From positions 1,550,001 to 1,614,000 of the forward strand of contig NZ_LVJW01000003.1 of assembly GCF_001708965.1 (NCBI RefSeq): a DNA stretch of 64,000 bases. Direction: 5' to 3'. The stretch is from Candidatus Thiodiazotropha endoloripes (GTDB lineage Bacteria > Pseudomonadota > Gammaproteobacteria > Chromatiales > Chromatiaceae). This document shows positions 53,379 to 62,691 of the stretch, piece by piece. How positions within the stretch are numbered: position 1 is the stretch's first letter; the number at the start of each line of letters is the position of its first letter. A program made the position numbers and the translations under genes. A model generated the notes under the pieces. It did no database searches. It saw only the letters and a list, made by a program, of their open reading frames with translations, and had not been told where the DNA came from.

Positions 53379-55009
53379 TGCTAAAACTCAACAAAATGAT
53401 CACGGCGATTACACTATTCGCCGGCTTGATCCTATTCTCTACAACCTCGCAAAATGAAGTTGAGGTTGACTCCAAGGCCTACGCAAACGGCAAATCACTC
53501 TACAAACAGGGCATTCTGCCGAATGGCGAACTGGTAAAGGCAACCATTCAGGGCGATATTTCGGTGGAAGGGAATCAATTGATCTGTGAGACCTGTCACC
53601 GCAAGAGCGGCCTGGGCTCAACCGAAGGCCAGCAGGTGGTCCCGGCGGTCGCAGGCAGTGTGCTTTTCAAACCCCTGAAACTGCCCACCAGCAAACCCCC
53701 TGAGCCGCCGGTATATCGTGAAGCCTATACCCGTGAGACCTTGATGGCGGCGGTCAGGGATGGTGTGGATGCCAATGGCCAGCCACTGGATCCATTCATG
53801 CCAAGATATCAGATCGACGATGAGGCGCTGGATGGCTTAATGGCCTATGTCAGTACACTCTCCAATACCCCGTCCCCAGGTGTGGACGAAAAGACCATCC
53901 ATTTCGCAACCATTGTCTTATCCTCGAACAAAGCGGAGGAGAACAAGGCACTGGTCGATGTCATGGCGACCTATGTCGAGCAGAAGAACATTGAAACCAG
54001 ATATGAGTCTAAACGGGCGAAAAATGCCCCTTGGCATAAGGAGTGGATGTTCAAGCCCTATCGAAAATGGCAGATACATGTTTGGGAACTGACAGGTGCC
54101 GAAGAGACCTGGCCGGATCAGCTCAGTACATACTATACAAAACAGCCGGTATTCGCGCTGGTAAACGGTTTGGTACCAACCGGCTGGAATCGGGTCAGTG
54201 AGTTCTGTGAAGGGCATGCGATACCCTGTCTTTTCCCCACCACACAACAGCCGGTTATCAGTGATGAAAACTACTACACCATCTATCTGAACAAGGGTGT
54301 GGCACATGAGTCTGAAGCGGTTGCCTCCTATATCCGGAAAAACCGCCCCGCCGCCCGAGTCGTACAGATTCATGATCAATCTGACATGCTGAGCTCCATA
54401 TCTTCCAATGCGCTCATTGATGAGCTGAATAAGGCGGGCATCAGCGTAGACACCGTTTCTCTGGGGCAACTTGGCGAAAAAGAATCGAGCGCTTTTCGGA
54501 TTGGCAAAGACGATACGGTTGTATTGTGGCTGGATAGAGGCAAATCAGAGCAACTCTTCAACAGTGGTCAGCTTAACAGTGCAGAGTTGATCATGCTCTC
54601 CAGTCAGTATTACGGCACAGACACCAGGCTTATCCCCCCGGATTTGACAGATTCAGTTCTCTTCATTCACAGCGCTGAAATGCCCGATAAGCTGAACAGG
54701 CTGCTGATCCGCTCAACGGGTTGGTTCAGAGCAAAAAGAATCTATAATAAAGAGACCAGAGAGATTCAAGCCAATGCCTACTTCGCGCTAAAGGTGCTTG
54801 GCGATGCAGTGAAGCATATTCGTGGCTACTTCTATCGCGACTATATGATTGAAAAGATTGAACATATGATTGATGACTTGCCTTATACTTCGATCTTCCC
54901 ACGCCTCAGTATGGCGCCGGATCAAAGGTTTGCATCACGTGGGTTCTATGTGGCTAAAACTGACGGCAAAGGAGGAATCGTTAATCTCACTGGTTGGATA
55001 GCTCCCTGA
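53378..55009 (+). CDS. Cytochrome c fused to a periplasmic ligand-binding domain
   Basis: A 543-residue exported protein. After a signal peptide (about 1-24) comes a monohaem cytochrome c domain (about 30-160) with C70-E-T-C73-H74, later DGVDANGQPLDPFMPRYQI that may hold the axial Met, and DEALDGLMAYVSTL. The rest (about 165-543) resembles the two-lobed type I periplasmic binding fold of ABC substrate-binding or amino-acid receptor proteins (HFATIVLSSNKAEENKALV, NYYTIYLNKGVAHESEAVA, ELIMLSSQYYGTDTRLIPPD). There is no transporter nearby. It starts with ATG overlapping the SCO stop (TGATG) and precedes a membrane kinase, so I infer a redox- or ligand-responsive sensor input or an electron acceptor for the oxidase. 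Confidence 0.75.
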   Translation: MLKLNKMITAITLFAGLILFSTTSQNEVEVDSKAYANGKSLYKQGILPNGELVKATIQGDISVEGNQLICETCHRKSGLGSTEGQQVVPAVAGSVLFKPLKLPTSKPPEPPVYREAYTRETLMAAVRDGVDANGQPLDPFMPRYQIDDEALDGLMAYVSTLSNTPSPGVDEKTIHFATIVLSSNKAEENKALVDVMATYVEQKNIETRYESKRAKNAPWHKEWMFKPYRKWQIHVWELTGAEETWPDQLSTYYTKQPVFALVNGLVPTGWNRVSEFCEGHAIPCLFPTTQQPVISDENYYTIYLNKGVAHESEAVASYIRKNRPAARVVQIHDQSDMLSSISSNALIDELNKAGISVDTVSLGQLGEKESSAFRIGKDDTVVLWLDRGKSEQLFNSGQLNSAELIMLSSQYYGTDTRLIPPDLTDSVLFIHSAEMPDKLNRLLIRSTGWFRAKRIYNKETREIQANAYFALKVLGDAVKHIRGYFYRDYMIEKIEHMIDDLPYTSIFPRLSMAPDQRFASRGFYVAKTDGKGGIVNLTGWIAP

Positions 55010-55055
55010 TTTGATTACGCGTTGTGAATATTTGTAAATTAAAGAGCTTTGTTTA

Positions 55056-56444
55056 ATGGATAACAATATCAACTACAACGCAACTCAATACAGGGAAGAT
55101 TACCAGCTGGCCAAACGATTTGGCGTGATCAGTTTTATCGCCATTATCCTGATTGCCATTGTCATACTTTTTCTGTTTCGCTATGAAACTGCCCGCATCA
55201 TCCAGGACTCCACAAAGCAGAGTAATGAGTCACTGACCATCGCTACAGAGTACACGCTGAATGACCATTTTGTGATGTACCTGAATCTGATGAAGCTGAA
55301 TGATAAAAAGCCTGGCGAGATGCCGTTGGAGCCGATGCTCGAACGAGCCTTGCAGAGAATGATACGGGATACCAATGTGGACCGTGTCAAATTGTACGAT
55401 CGATCAGGCAAAGTGGCTTACTCTTCCAGAGCTGATGCCTACGACGACGATGACGAGGATAACGATGGTTTTATCTCGGCACTGTCGGGCTCACCTCGAA
55501 CAGTTCTAAACTATCGGGACAGTTTCAGTATCTTCAACTCCAATGACCACGATGTGAACCTGGTACAGACCTATGTGCCAATTCGTACCAATGAAAGCTC
55601 ACCTGTCATGGGCGTGATGGAGATCTATTACGACATCAGTGACTATGTCAGCAATGCGATGCGGGCAATCATCATCGTGATGTCTGTAACGATGCTATTG
55701 ATGCTGTTTCTCTATACTTTCCTGTTGATGCATATCAAACGCTCCGAACGGATTATCGAAGCGCAAAACCGCATTACCCGAGAGAAAAAAGCGATGCTTG
55801 AATTTCTCACGGCAAAAATGATCAATGCCCAGGAGGATGAGAAGAAACGCATCGCCTTTGAGTTGCATGAGGATGTGGTGCAGACACTATCCGGTGTCAA
55901 AATGCAGCTGGAAAAATATATCCTGCAATTTGACAAACAGGACGACAGGAGCGATGCAGATCAGCTCTCCACAGTCATCATACCCACCCTGCAGAATGCC
56001 GCCCATAAAATCCGTGCGGTCGCACTCGATTTACGTCCGCCAAGCCTGGATGATTTTGGCCTTAAGGCGGCTCTGAATTCACTGGTTTCCGAGTGTCATA
56101 CGATTACCACCGGTGTGCAGATCACGGTGGATGTATCAGTGAATGAAGAGTTGATATCCCAGGACCAGAAATCAATTCTCTACAGAATGTTCAAGGATAC
56201 CCTCAAGGCTATCTGCTTCGATGAGAAAATCGACGGTGAAGTGATTATCTCTCTAAGTAATATCGATGATCTGCTACAACTACAAGCCAAGATCATCAGT
56301 AAGGAGAAAAACCTCAACTACAATGGGCAACTGCCCGGATTTTTCGTTGCCATGCAGGAGAAAACCATACTCTCTGGTGGTGAGTTTTTTGTCATAGAGC
56401 TTTCTGAAAGGTTGCTGGAAGTCAAAGCGGTCTGGTCCTATTGA
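55056..56444 (+). CDS. Membrane sensor histidine kinase with degenerate ATP-binding domain
   Basis: A 462-residue protein with two membrane helices (about 24-42 and 204-226) enclosing a periplasmic sensor domain (about 43-203), which includes the very acidic DDDDEDNDG (130-138). The HisKA_3 helix keeps H271 in EKKRIAFELHEDVVQTLSG and the following ALDLRPPSLDDFGLKAAL. The ATP-binding part (about 350-462) lacks normal motifs: the N-box place reads YRMFKDTLKAICFDEK without Asn pair, no DNGxGF is present, and the G2 place reads PGFFVAMQEK. It is probably a pseudokinase or is phosphorylated in trans, perhaps by the soluble kinase at 34.2 kb. It lies 46 bases after the cytochrome/binding-protein fusion. 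Confidence 0.82.
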   Translation: MDNNINYNATQYREDYQLAKRFGVISFIAIILIAIVILFLFRYETARIIQDSTKQSNESLTIATEYTLNDHFVMYLNLMKLNDKKPGEMPLEPMLERALQRMIRDTNVDRVKLYDRSGKVAYSSRADAYDDDDEDNDGFISALSGSPRTVLNYRDSFSIFNSNDHDVNLVQTYVPIRTNESSPVMGVMEIYYDISDYVSNAMRAIIIVMSVTMLLMLFLYTFLLMHIKRSERIIEAQNRITREKKAMLEFLTAKMINAQEDEKKRIAFELHEDVVQTLSGVKMQLEKYILQFDKQDDRSDADQLSTVIIPTLQNAAHKIRAVALDLRPPSLDDFGLKAALNSLVSECHTITTGVQITVDVSVNEELISQDQKSILYRMFKDTLKAICFDEKIDGEVIISLSNIDDLLQLQAKIISKEKNLNYNGQLPGFFVAMQEKTILSGGEFFVIELSERLLEVKAVWSY

Positions 56445-56489
56445 ATACGCAACCCGCTAGGATTCGGTTAGCCGATTGTTAGTTGCATA

Positions 56490-57500
56490 TTAGGGTTTTT
56501 CGAGACTTAATACTGCCAGCATCCCGTTTCGGTAGATTTGAAAGTTGATTGGTTGTCCCGGCTCCAAACGATCGATTTTTTCTCTTATTTTCTGGAAGCT
56601 AAGTTGGCCATCCAGGGGTATGTCAGCAATGGATACGATGATATCGCCACCCAGCAACAGTTGCTGGTCGTTGATTTTTACCGGAATCGTGCCTTCGCGT
56701 AATTGAAGTCGATCGGTTGCAGAGCCTTCTGCGATCTTCTGTACCAATATTCCATAGTCCAGCGGATAGTTGATTGCCTTTGCTAGATCTGCCGTGATTG
56801 GCACGCCATTCAGACCACTCCAGTAGTTGTTTCTCTCGAGCATCAATGCTCTTGCCGTATTGGATGTAACGGCAAAGCCTATACCCTGGTGACCTCCGGA
56901 GGTGGTCTCAATGTAACTGACGATGCCGATCACTTCGCCATCGAGATTGCAAACCGGTCCTCCAGAGTTGCCTTTATTGATGGCCGCATCGGTTTGTAAA
57001 AAATCACCGAGCAGAAACAGCTTTCCCAGGTCAGGACCAGAGTGTCTGGCGCTGATGTGTCCTGTGGTGAGGGTATGGTGAAGCCCGTAGGGTGATCCGA
57101 TCACAAATACCTCATTGCCGATACTGACTTTGTCGGAATCACCGAGTTTGGCGACGATCAGATTGTCCGGGGTCTTTTGTAATTTGAGTAACGCAAGATC
57201 GGCGGCAGGTTCCGTACCGACGACTTTGGCAAGCACACGCTGGCCATCTTTGAATTCAACATGAACGGCGTCACTGGTATGGACGACATGCGCTGCTGTC
57301 AGAATATCGCCTTCATGGCTGATGACGACGCCGCTGCCCAGGCCTTGCTCCACTTTTTCAGTGACTGGCGATGTGGAGTAGGTATGAAGTACAACCACAG
57401 AAGGATCGACTTGGGCAAACTGACGACTGAAGTCCGTGGCATGACATATTACCGGCAGCAGCATGGCAAAGAGCAGCAACTGAGAGATCGTACGATTCAA
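56490..57500 (-). CDS. HtrA/DegP-like S1C serine protease with PDZ domain
   Basis: A 336-residue exported protease (signal peptide about 1-21). The catalytic triad is visible as H71 in TAAHVVH, D101 in PAADLALLKL and S179 in KGNSGGPV. One PDZ-like domain (about 245-334) contains LGGDIIVSIADIPLDG. It would act in the periplasm on misfolded or exported proteins, and is shorter than DegP (one PDZ). The gene runs opposite to the preceding kinase gene (45-base convergent gap) and could serve quality control of the exported proteins around it; that is inference. Confidence 0.9.
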   Translation of the reverse strand: MNRTISQLLLFAMLLPVICHATDFSRQFAQVDPSVVVLHTYSTSPVTEKVEQGLGSGVVISHEGDILTAAHVVHTSDAVHVEFKDGQRVLAKVVGTEPAADLALLKLQKTPDNLIVAKLGDSDKVSIGNEVFVIGSPYGLHHTLTTGHISARHSGPDLGKLFLLGDFLQTDAAINKGNSGGPVCNLDGEVIGIVSYIETTSGGHQGIGFAVTSNTARALMLERNNYWSGLNGVPITADLAKAINYPLDYGILVQKIAEGSATDRLQLREGTIPVKINDQQLLLGGDIIVSIADIPLDGQLSFQKIREKIDRLEPGQPINFQIYRNGMLAVLSLEKP

Positions 57501-57839
57501 TGGAGTAACCTCGAGTGGTTGGAGAATGAGCGATCTTTGATAAATCGCTCACTTCCCCATTTGCCGGGTTTACGCAAAGTGAATTACCGAAAAGTGTCTT
57601 AGGGCCCATTGGATTAGTGTTAACAGGCCCTAATACAGTCACTATAGCATCAAATAAAACGCTTCCTAATAGGACAGGTTGGAATCGGACACTGTCAAGT
57701 TTTGGTAACACGACATCTCGATCTGAACCGGATTTCGATCAAGCCTGGTAATGATATTGATTCGATTTCATGATCCTACTAAGCTTAAACGGTAAATCAC
57801 GACTTCTGAATCAAACACTCACTAAGTTGGAGGGTGGAG
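57501..57839. other. Intergenic region between divergent protease and small-protein genes
   Basis: About 340 bases that should hold two divergent promoters. The dispersed hairpin repeat (copy 2) lies at 57599-57632. No frame of interest. Confidence 0.5.
57599..57632. repeat. Dispersed hairpin repeat, copy 2
   Basis: TTAGGGCC and GGCCCTAA form a perfect 8-bp stem around a loop that contains ATTGGATTAGTGTTAAC. The core and right arm are identical to copy 1 at 2869-2899; the left arm differs by one base. Here the element sits upstream of the protease rather than downstream of a gene. Confidence 0.75.
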
Positions 57840-58094
57840 ATGGCTGCCAGTAGATTTCTGGTTATTCACTATCTGGATGGTACAAGCGAGACTTTCACTT
57901 TTCCAAAACAGGCGAAAGACCATTACGACCTGATGGGTAAATTGAATGATGCTATGAAGGCGGATCGATTGGTAATCGAAGCAGACGGCCATCTGAATAT
58001 CATTCCATTGAGTGCGATTAAACGATTACAGTTTTCACCCGCGCCAGAAACCTTGCCTGGTGAAGTCATAAAACAGGCTTCATTAAACCCCTGA
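57840..58094 (+). CDS. Small conserved cytoplasmic protein of unknown function
   Basis: An 84-residue protein starting at the ATG at 57840, six bases after a strong GGAGG site. It begins RFLVIHYLDGTSETFTFPKQ and continues with an amphipathic helix (YDLMGKLNDAMKADR) and a strand pair LVIEADGHLNIIPLSAIKRL. The pattern suggests a small beta-alpha-beta module in which side chains of the last strand position a ligand or partner. No signal peptide or metal motif. I do not recognise a named family. Confidence 0.65.
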   Translation: MAASRFLVIHYLDGTSETFTFPKQAKDHYDLMGKLNDAMKADRLVIEADGHLNIIPLSAIKRLQFSPAPETLPGEVIKQASLNP

Positions 58095-58219
58095 ATCACA
58101 GCACACTGTTGCGACTGTTTTCAGTTGTTTGTGCCCGGATAGACTTTGTCTATCCGGGATCCAGAACATCAATATTCCAATCCGGGTATTGCCTGTTTCT
58201 GCATAGATTCAGTGGTTGG

Positions 58220-61200
58220 CTATCGCTCCGCCGGTGGTTGAATCTTGAACAGAATGGCATAGAGTGTCGGCACGAACAGCAGGGTCAGCAGGGTGGCAAA
58301 GCCCAGTCCGGCCATGATGGTCAGAGACATGTTGACAAAGAAGACATCCTGCAACAATGGGATCAGGCCAAGGATCGTGGTTGCGGCGGCCAGTACCACC
58401 GGCCGTAGACGACTCACCGTTGAATCGAGGATCGCTTCATAACCGGCTTTCCCATTGGCGATCTGCTGATCGATCTCATCAATCAGAACGATGGCGTTCT
58501 TGATCAGCAGACCAATCAGTGAGAGCGCTCCAAGCAGGGACATAAAATCGAAGGCGCCGTTGAAACCGAGCAATCCTGCAGTGATGCCGACGATCGCCAA
58601 GGGTACGGTAAGCCAGATGATCAGCGGTTGGCGCAGTTTTCCGAAGAGCAGAATACTGACCAGAATCATCAGCAGAAAACCGAAAGGCAGTGAACTGGCA
58701 AGACCGGCCTGGGCGTTCTTTGAATCCTCATACTCACCACCCCAGCTGAAACTGTAGCCAGGGGGCAGTTCCATCGACTCGATCTGCGGCTTAAGACGGT
58801 TAAACAGCGGGGTTGCCAGTTCACCGGTTGGGTTACACTGGGCGATGATGGTTTGAATCCGGTCGCGGGAGCGGATCAGCGGATTTTCGAAAACCGTCTC
58901 GAATCCATTAACCACCTGGGCCGCAGGTACCGATTGGTTGAGTACCGGGCTCCACAACACGATATCCCGCAGGTTGCCCACATCGCTGCGCTCATCTTCT
59001 GAGGCTCGCATATAGATCGGCAATACCCTTATCCCATCCCGGAACTGACCCACAGGGGTGCCATCCATCGCATACTGCAGGGCGTAGGCGAGACTCTCCC
59101 GGGTGATACCCAGTTGGCGGCCGACCTGCTCATTGAAAATCGGTCGGATCAGTTTTACCGGTTGGCGCCAATCATCACGGATATCCTTAGCTTCCGGATC
59201 TGCCCGCATGATCTGCTGGGCCTGTTGTGAGAGTTGGCGCAGGACGACTGGGTCCGGTCCTTGAAAGCGCGCTTCAATCTTGCTGTCCCGGCCAGGTCCG
59301 ATCCGCAGGGATTTGATGATCGGGTCAGTCCAGGGATAGTGTTGCTTCATATGTCGGTCGACTTTGTCCCAGACCTCGGCAATACGCTCCCGACTATCGG
59401 TCTTGACGATAATCTGGCTGTAGACGGATGAGGTCTCCTTGGGGTCGTAGACCAGTGTGAACCGCTGATGGCCGCCACCGATGCTGATACTGGTCTGTTC
59501 CACACCTTCCTGCTCCAGCAGAAACTGATTGATTCGCAGCGTATCTTCACGGGTGGCCCGAATATCCGTTCCCTCGATCTCCCAGATATCGACAAAGAAC
59601 ATGGGTGTGTTGGATTCCGGAAAGAACGCCTGTTTGACGCTGCCGAATCCGATCACCGCGAGTATGAACAGACCGATCACGATGCTGACTGTGATCCAAC
59701 GCAGACGAATCGCACGATCCACCAGATTGCGAAACAGTTTGAAGACACCACTGCCATAGGGATCATCAGCCTGATCTCCAGTGGTTGAGCCTGGCTTCAT
59801 CAACAGTGAGCAGAGCAGGGGGGTTGTGCTGATGGCAGTGACCCAGGAGAGTAACAGCGAGTAGAGAATCACCCAGAACAGGGAGTTGGCGAATTCACCG
59901 GTACTATCCTGGGAAAGACCGATGGCAGAGAAGGCAAGAATTCCGATGATGGTACCGCCAAGCAGTGCCCAGATGGTTTTCCCCACCGTCTCTTGTGCGG
60001 CCTGGGTCGCACGCATGCCGCTCTGCATGCGCACCAGCATACCCTCGGCCACCACGATGGCATTATCCACCAGCATGCCCAGGGCGATGACCAGTGCGCC
60101 AAGTGAAATGCGTTGCAGCTCAATACCCTCAAGGTACATCAACAGCAGGGTTCCCGCCACTGTGATCAGCAAGACAGCGCCGATGATCAGGCCGACCCGT
60201 AAACCCATAAACAGCAGCAGAACGACGATGACGATGGCCACCGCCTGACCCACGCTGACCAGAAATCCACTGACCGATTTATCAACTTCCAGTGGCTGGT
60301 TGTAGATCTCTTTGATCTCCATGCCAATGGGAATATTGGGTATCAACTCCATCACTCTGTTGCTGAGCCGTTCACCGACAGCTACCACATTCTCACCGGA
60401 CTGCATGGAGATTCCGAGAGTCAGGGCGGGTTTGCCGTTCAGATAGTAGAGTTGACTGGGAACCTCAGCGTAAGCCCGGGTGATGCTGGCGATGTCCCTC
60501 AAATAGATCAGTCGTTTATCTTCAGAGGCGACCAGAATGTCACCAATCGCGGTCACTGATGTGAGTTCACCACTGGGAACGATCCGCAGTCGTTGATGTT
60601 GTACATTGCCATGTCCGGCGGTCACTACCGCGTTCTGGGATTGAAGCAGTTGAGCGATGCTGGAGGGTGAGATACCAAGTTCGCCGAGGCGTTCGCGGGA
60701 GATATCCACATACACCACCTCCTTCTGTTCACCACCGATCGTGACTTTGCGTATCCCGGGCACCAGCACCAGTTCCTGCTTGAGGTAGTCGGCGAAATCC
60801 CACAGATCGCGCCAGCTGTAACCTTGTCCGGTCAGTGCCAGATAGACACCGTAGACATCCCCGAAGTCGTCGATCACCATCGGATCCTGGGCGCCGGGAG
60901 GCAGCTTGTTTTTCATGTCCACGATTTTACGTCGCAACTCATCGTAGATATCGGGAAAATCATCGGCCCGGTATTTATCCTTGAACTCGATGGAGATGTC
61001 GGACATGCCTGGCCTTGAGATCGACATCTTGATCCGCTTGACCTGTTCCAGACGCTGGATGGCATCCTCGATGTGATAGGTCACTTCATCCTCCACCTCC
61101 TGGGCGGATGCACCGGGATAGAGGGTGATGACCTTGGCGTTTTTGATGGTGAATGCCGGATCTTCCAGCTTACCCATTTTGTCGAAACTGAGCAGGCCGC

Positions 61201-61270
61201 CGCCGACCAGAATGATCACCAGCAACCAGGAGATGACCGGTGTGCGGACAGAGTATTCCCCGATATTCAT
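58220..61270 (-). CDS. RND-family efflux permease (HAE1/AcrB-like)
   Basis: A 1016-residue inner-membrane pump with twelve predicted helices and two large periplasmic loops. It begins MNIGEYSVRTPVISWLLVI, has LGMLVDNAIVVAEGM in helix 4 (proton-relay Asp), and ends with LRPVVLAAATTILGLIPLL in the second half. It exports small molecules from the periplasm or inner membrane with an adaptor and an outer-membrane channel. It lacks the second Asp of the AcrB pair (Asn instead), as in many HAE1 relatives. The adaptor gene is 27 bases upstream; no outer-membrane channel gene is in the window. Substrate unknown. Confidence 0.93.
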   Translation of the reverse strand: MNIGEYSVRTPVISWLLVIILVGGGLLSFDKMGKLEDPAFTIKNAKVITLYPGASAQEVEDEVTYHIEDAIQRLEQVKRIKMSISRPGMSDISIEFKDKYRADDFPDIYDELRRKIVDMKNKLPPGAQDPMVIDDFGDVYGVYLALTGQGYSWRDLWDFADYLKQELVLVPGIRKVTIGGEQKEVVYVDISRERLGELGISPSSIAQLLQSQNAVVTAGHGNVQHQRLRIVPSGELTSVTAIGDILVASEDKRLIYLRDIASITRAYAEVPSQLYYLNGKPALTLGISMQSGENVVAVGERLSNRVMELIPNIPIGMEIKEIYNQPLEVDKSVSGFLVSVGQAVAIVIVVLLLFMGLRVGLIIGAVLLITVAGTLLLMYLEGIELQRISLGALVIALGMLVDNAIVVAEGMLVRMQSGMRATQAAQETVGKTIWALLGGTIIGILAFSAIGLSQDSTGEFANSLFWVILYSLLLSWVTAISTTPLLCSLLMKPGSTTGDQADDPYGSGVFKLFRNLVDRAIRLRWITVSIVIGLFILAVIGFGSVKQAFFPESNTPMFFVDIWEIEGTDIRATREDTLRINQFLLEQEGVEQTSISIGGGHQRFTLVYDPKETSSVYSQIIVKTDSRERIAEVWDKVDRHMKQHYPWTDPIIKSLRIGPGRDSKIEARFQGPDPVVLRQLSQQAQQIMRADPEAKDIRDDWRQPVKLIRPIFNEQVGRQLGITRESLAYALQYAMDGTPVGQFRDGIRVLPIYMRASEDERSDVGNLRDIVLWSPVLNQSVPAAQVVNGFETVFENPLIRSRDRIQTIIAQCNPTGELATPLFNRLKPQIESMELPPGYSFSWGGEYEDSKNAQAGLASSLPFGFLLMILVSILLFGKLRQPLIIWLTVPLAIVGITAGLLGFNGAFDFMSLLGALSLIGLLIKNAIVLIDEIDQQIANGKAGYEAILDSTVSRLRPVVLAAATTILGLIPLLQDVFFVNMSLTIMAGLGFATLLTLLFVPTLYAILFKIQPPAER

Positions 61271-61297
61271 GTGTGCCCCTATGCTTGGTGTTGCCGG

Positions 61298-62422
61298 CTA
61301 TTGGTAGTTCAGATCTTCAGGTCGCTGTATCGCCTGTTCTTTGTCCGGCATCAGCCGCACCTTCATACCTTCGACCAGAAACGGGGTTCCGGCGGTGACG
61401 ATCCTGTCTCCGGGCATCAATCCTTCCAAAACTTCTATATTTTCGCCCGACAGGCGTCCGACCTTCACGGTTCGGGGCAGAACCGTCATACTCTCGGATT
61501 CAATCACCCAGGCTTGAGGATCCAGTTTGTAGTCACCAACGATTGCACTGGCGGGTACAGTGAAGACGCTGCTGCCGCCACTGTCGAATTTGCTGAAATC
61601 GACAGTCACCTTGGCGGTCATGCCTGGCAGGATATTGGCACTCTCCACTCTTTGCATGGTGTAGGTGATTTGAAAGGTCTGGGTCTTGGCGTCGGCCTGG
61701 GTGGTGATTTCACGGAAGGTCAGTGGGAAACTGCTGCCGGGAATGTCGGCAAACGAGACACTGACCGAGACGTCGTCTTTGGCTCTCGCCCGGTCCTCGG
61801 AGGTCAATCCCCGCAGCAGACTTTCCGGTACATCGAATTTAACCTCCAGCTCTGAGATATCCTGCAGCACCAGGATCGACTGCTTCGCCTGAATCTCTTC
61901 AAAGTTTTCGATATTGAGCCGGGCGATGGTGCCATTGAATGGCGCTGTCAGCTTGGTGTAGTTGAGATCCTGCTGGGCAGCCTCCAGGGAGGCCGTGGAG
62001 CTTTTGAAGTCCGCCTCAAGTCGATCGAAATCCATCTTCGAAATATTGCCCTTTTTTATCAGTTCCTTGGCTCTGGTAAAGTTGCGCTTGGCCTTGTCAA
62101 AATTGGCTTTGCGATCGTTATAGACGATCTGCAGATCGGTGGGATCGAGGGCAGCGACCTGTTGTCCAGCCTGAACCTGATCCCCCTCTTTGACCGCCAC
62201 TTGCTTGAGTACACCGGAAACCCGAAAAGCGAGCTCCGCCTTACGGCCGGCATCGATTCGTGCCGGAAAGGTACGGATTGCACCGCTGGCTGTGGTTTCA
62301 ATCAGAAAACTCTTTACCGGACGGACCGCGTCGGTCTGAATGGTGACAGGGGGTTCACTGCAACCACTGAGAGAGAGACAGACCAGGGCTAACCCGAAGA
62401 CGGTACGATTGGACTGATACAT
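61298..62422 (-). CDS. RND efflux periplasmic adaptor lipoprotein
   Basis: A 374-residue membrane-fusion protein. A lipoprotein signal (LSLSGC, Cys near residue 21) precedes the barrel-sandwich and hairpin segments (FRVSGVLKQVAVKEGDQVQAG, QQVAALDPTDLQIVYNDRKA, helical hairpin about 80-160, TAPFNGTIARLNIENFEEI). A beta-barrel domain and the membrane-proximal VLEGLMPGDRIVTAGTPFL follow. It links the RND pump to an outer-membrane channel. First gene of the two-gene operon; divergent from the hydrolase gene. Confidence 0.92.
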   Translation of the reverse strand: MYQSNRTVFGLALVCLSLSGCSEPPVTIQTDAVRPVKSFLIETTASGAIRTFPARIDAGRKAELAFRVSGVLKQVAVKEGDQVQAGQQVAALDPTDLQIVYNDRKANFDKAKRNFTRAKELIKKGNISKMDFDRLEADFKSSTASLEAAQQDLNYTKLTAPFNGTIARLNIENFEEIQAKQSILVLQDISELEVKFDVPESLLRGLTSEDRARAKDDVSVSVSFADIPGSSFPLTFREITTQADAKTQTFQITYTMQRVESANILPGMTAKVTVDFSKFDSGGSSVFTVPASAIVGDYKLDPQAWVIESESMTVLPRTVKVGRLSGENIEVLEGLMPGDRIVTAGTPFLVEGMKVRLMPDKEQAIQRPEDLNYQ

Positions 62423-62691
62423 AGTTAGCTTGCACTCCAGCTGAATAGGCCCAGCAGGCTGGACTTTTTATATTCTTGGTTTAACCTGAATCTGTGGGTC
62501 GATGACGGCATATGGCCCGAGTCGTGGCGATCGCTGGGGTACAAAATTGTCTGCTAAATCGATCAAGCGTGGATTTTTGATTCCAATGGGAATCCAATAA
62601 TTAACACTTAGTCTCGCGTATGACCCCACAGGTTCAGCTTTAGCTTAACTTTAACGCCAATCAATAAAAATAGACAGCTGGTGACAGCACA

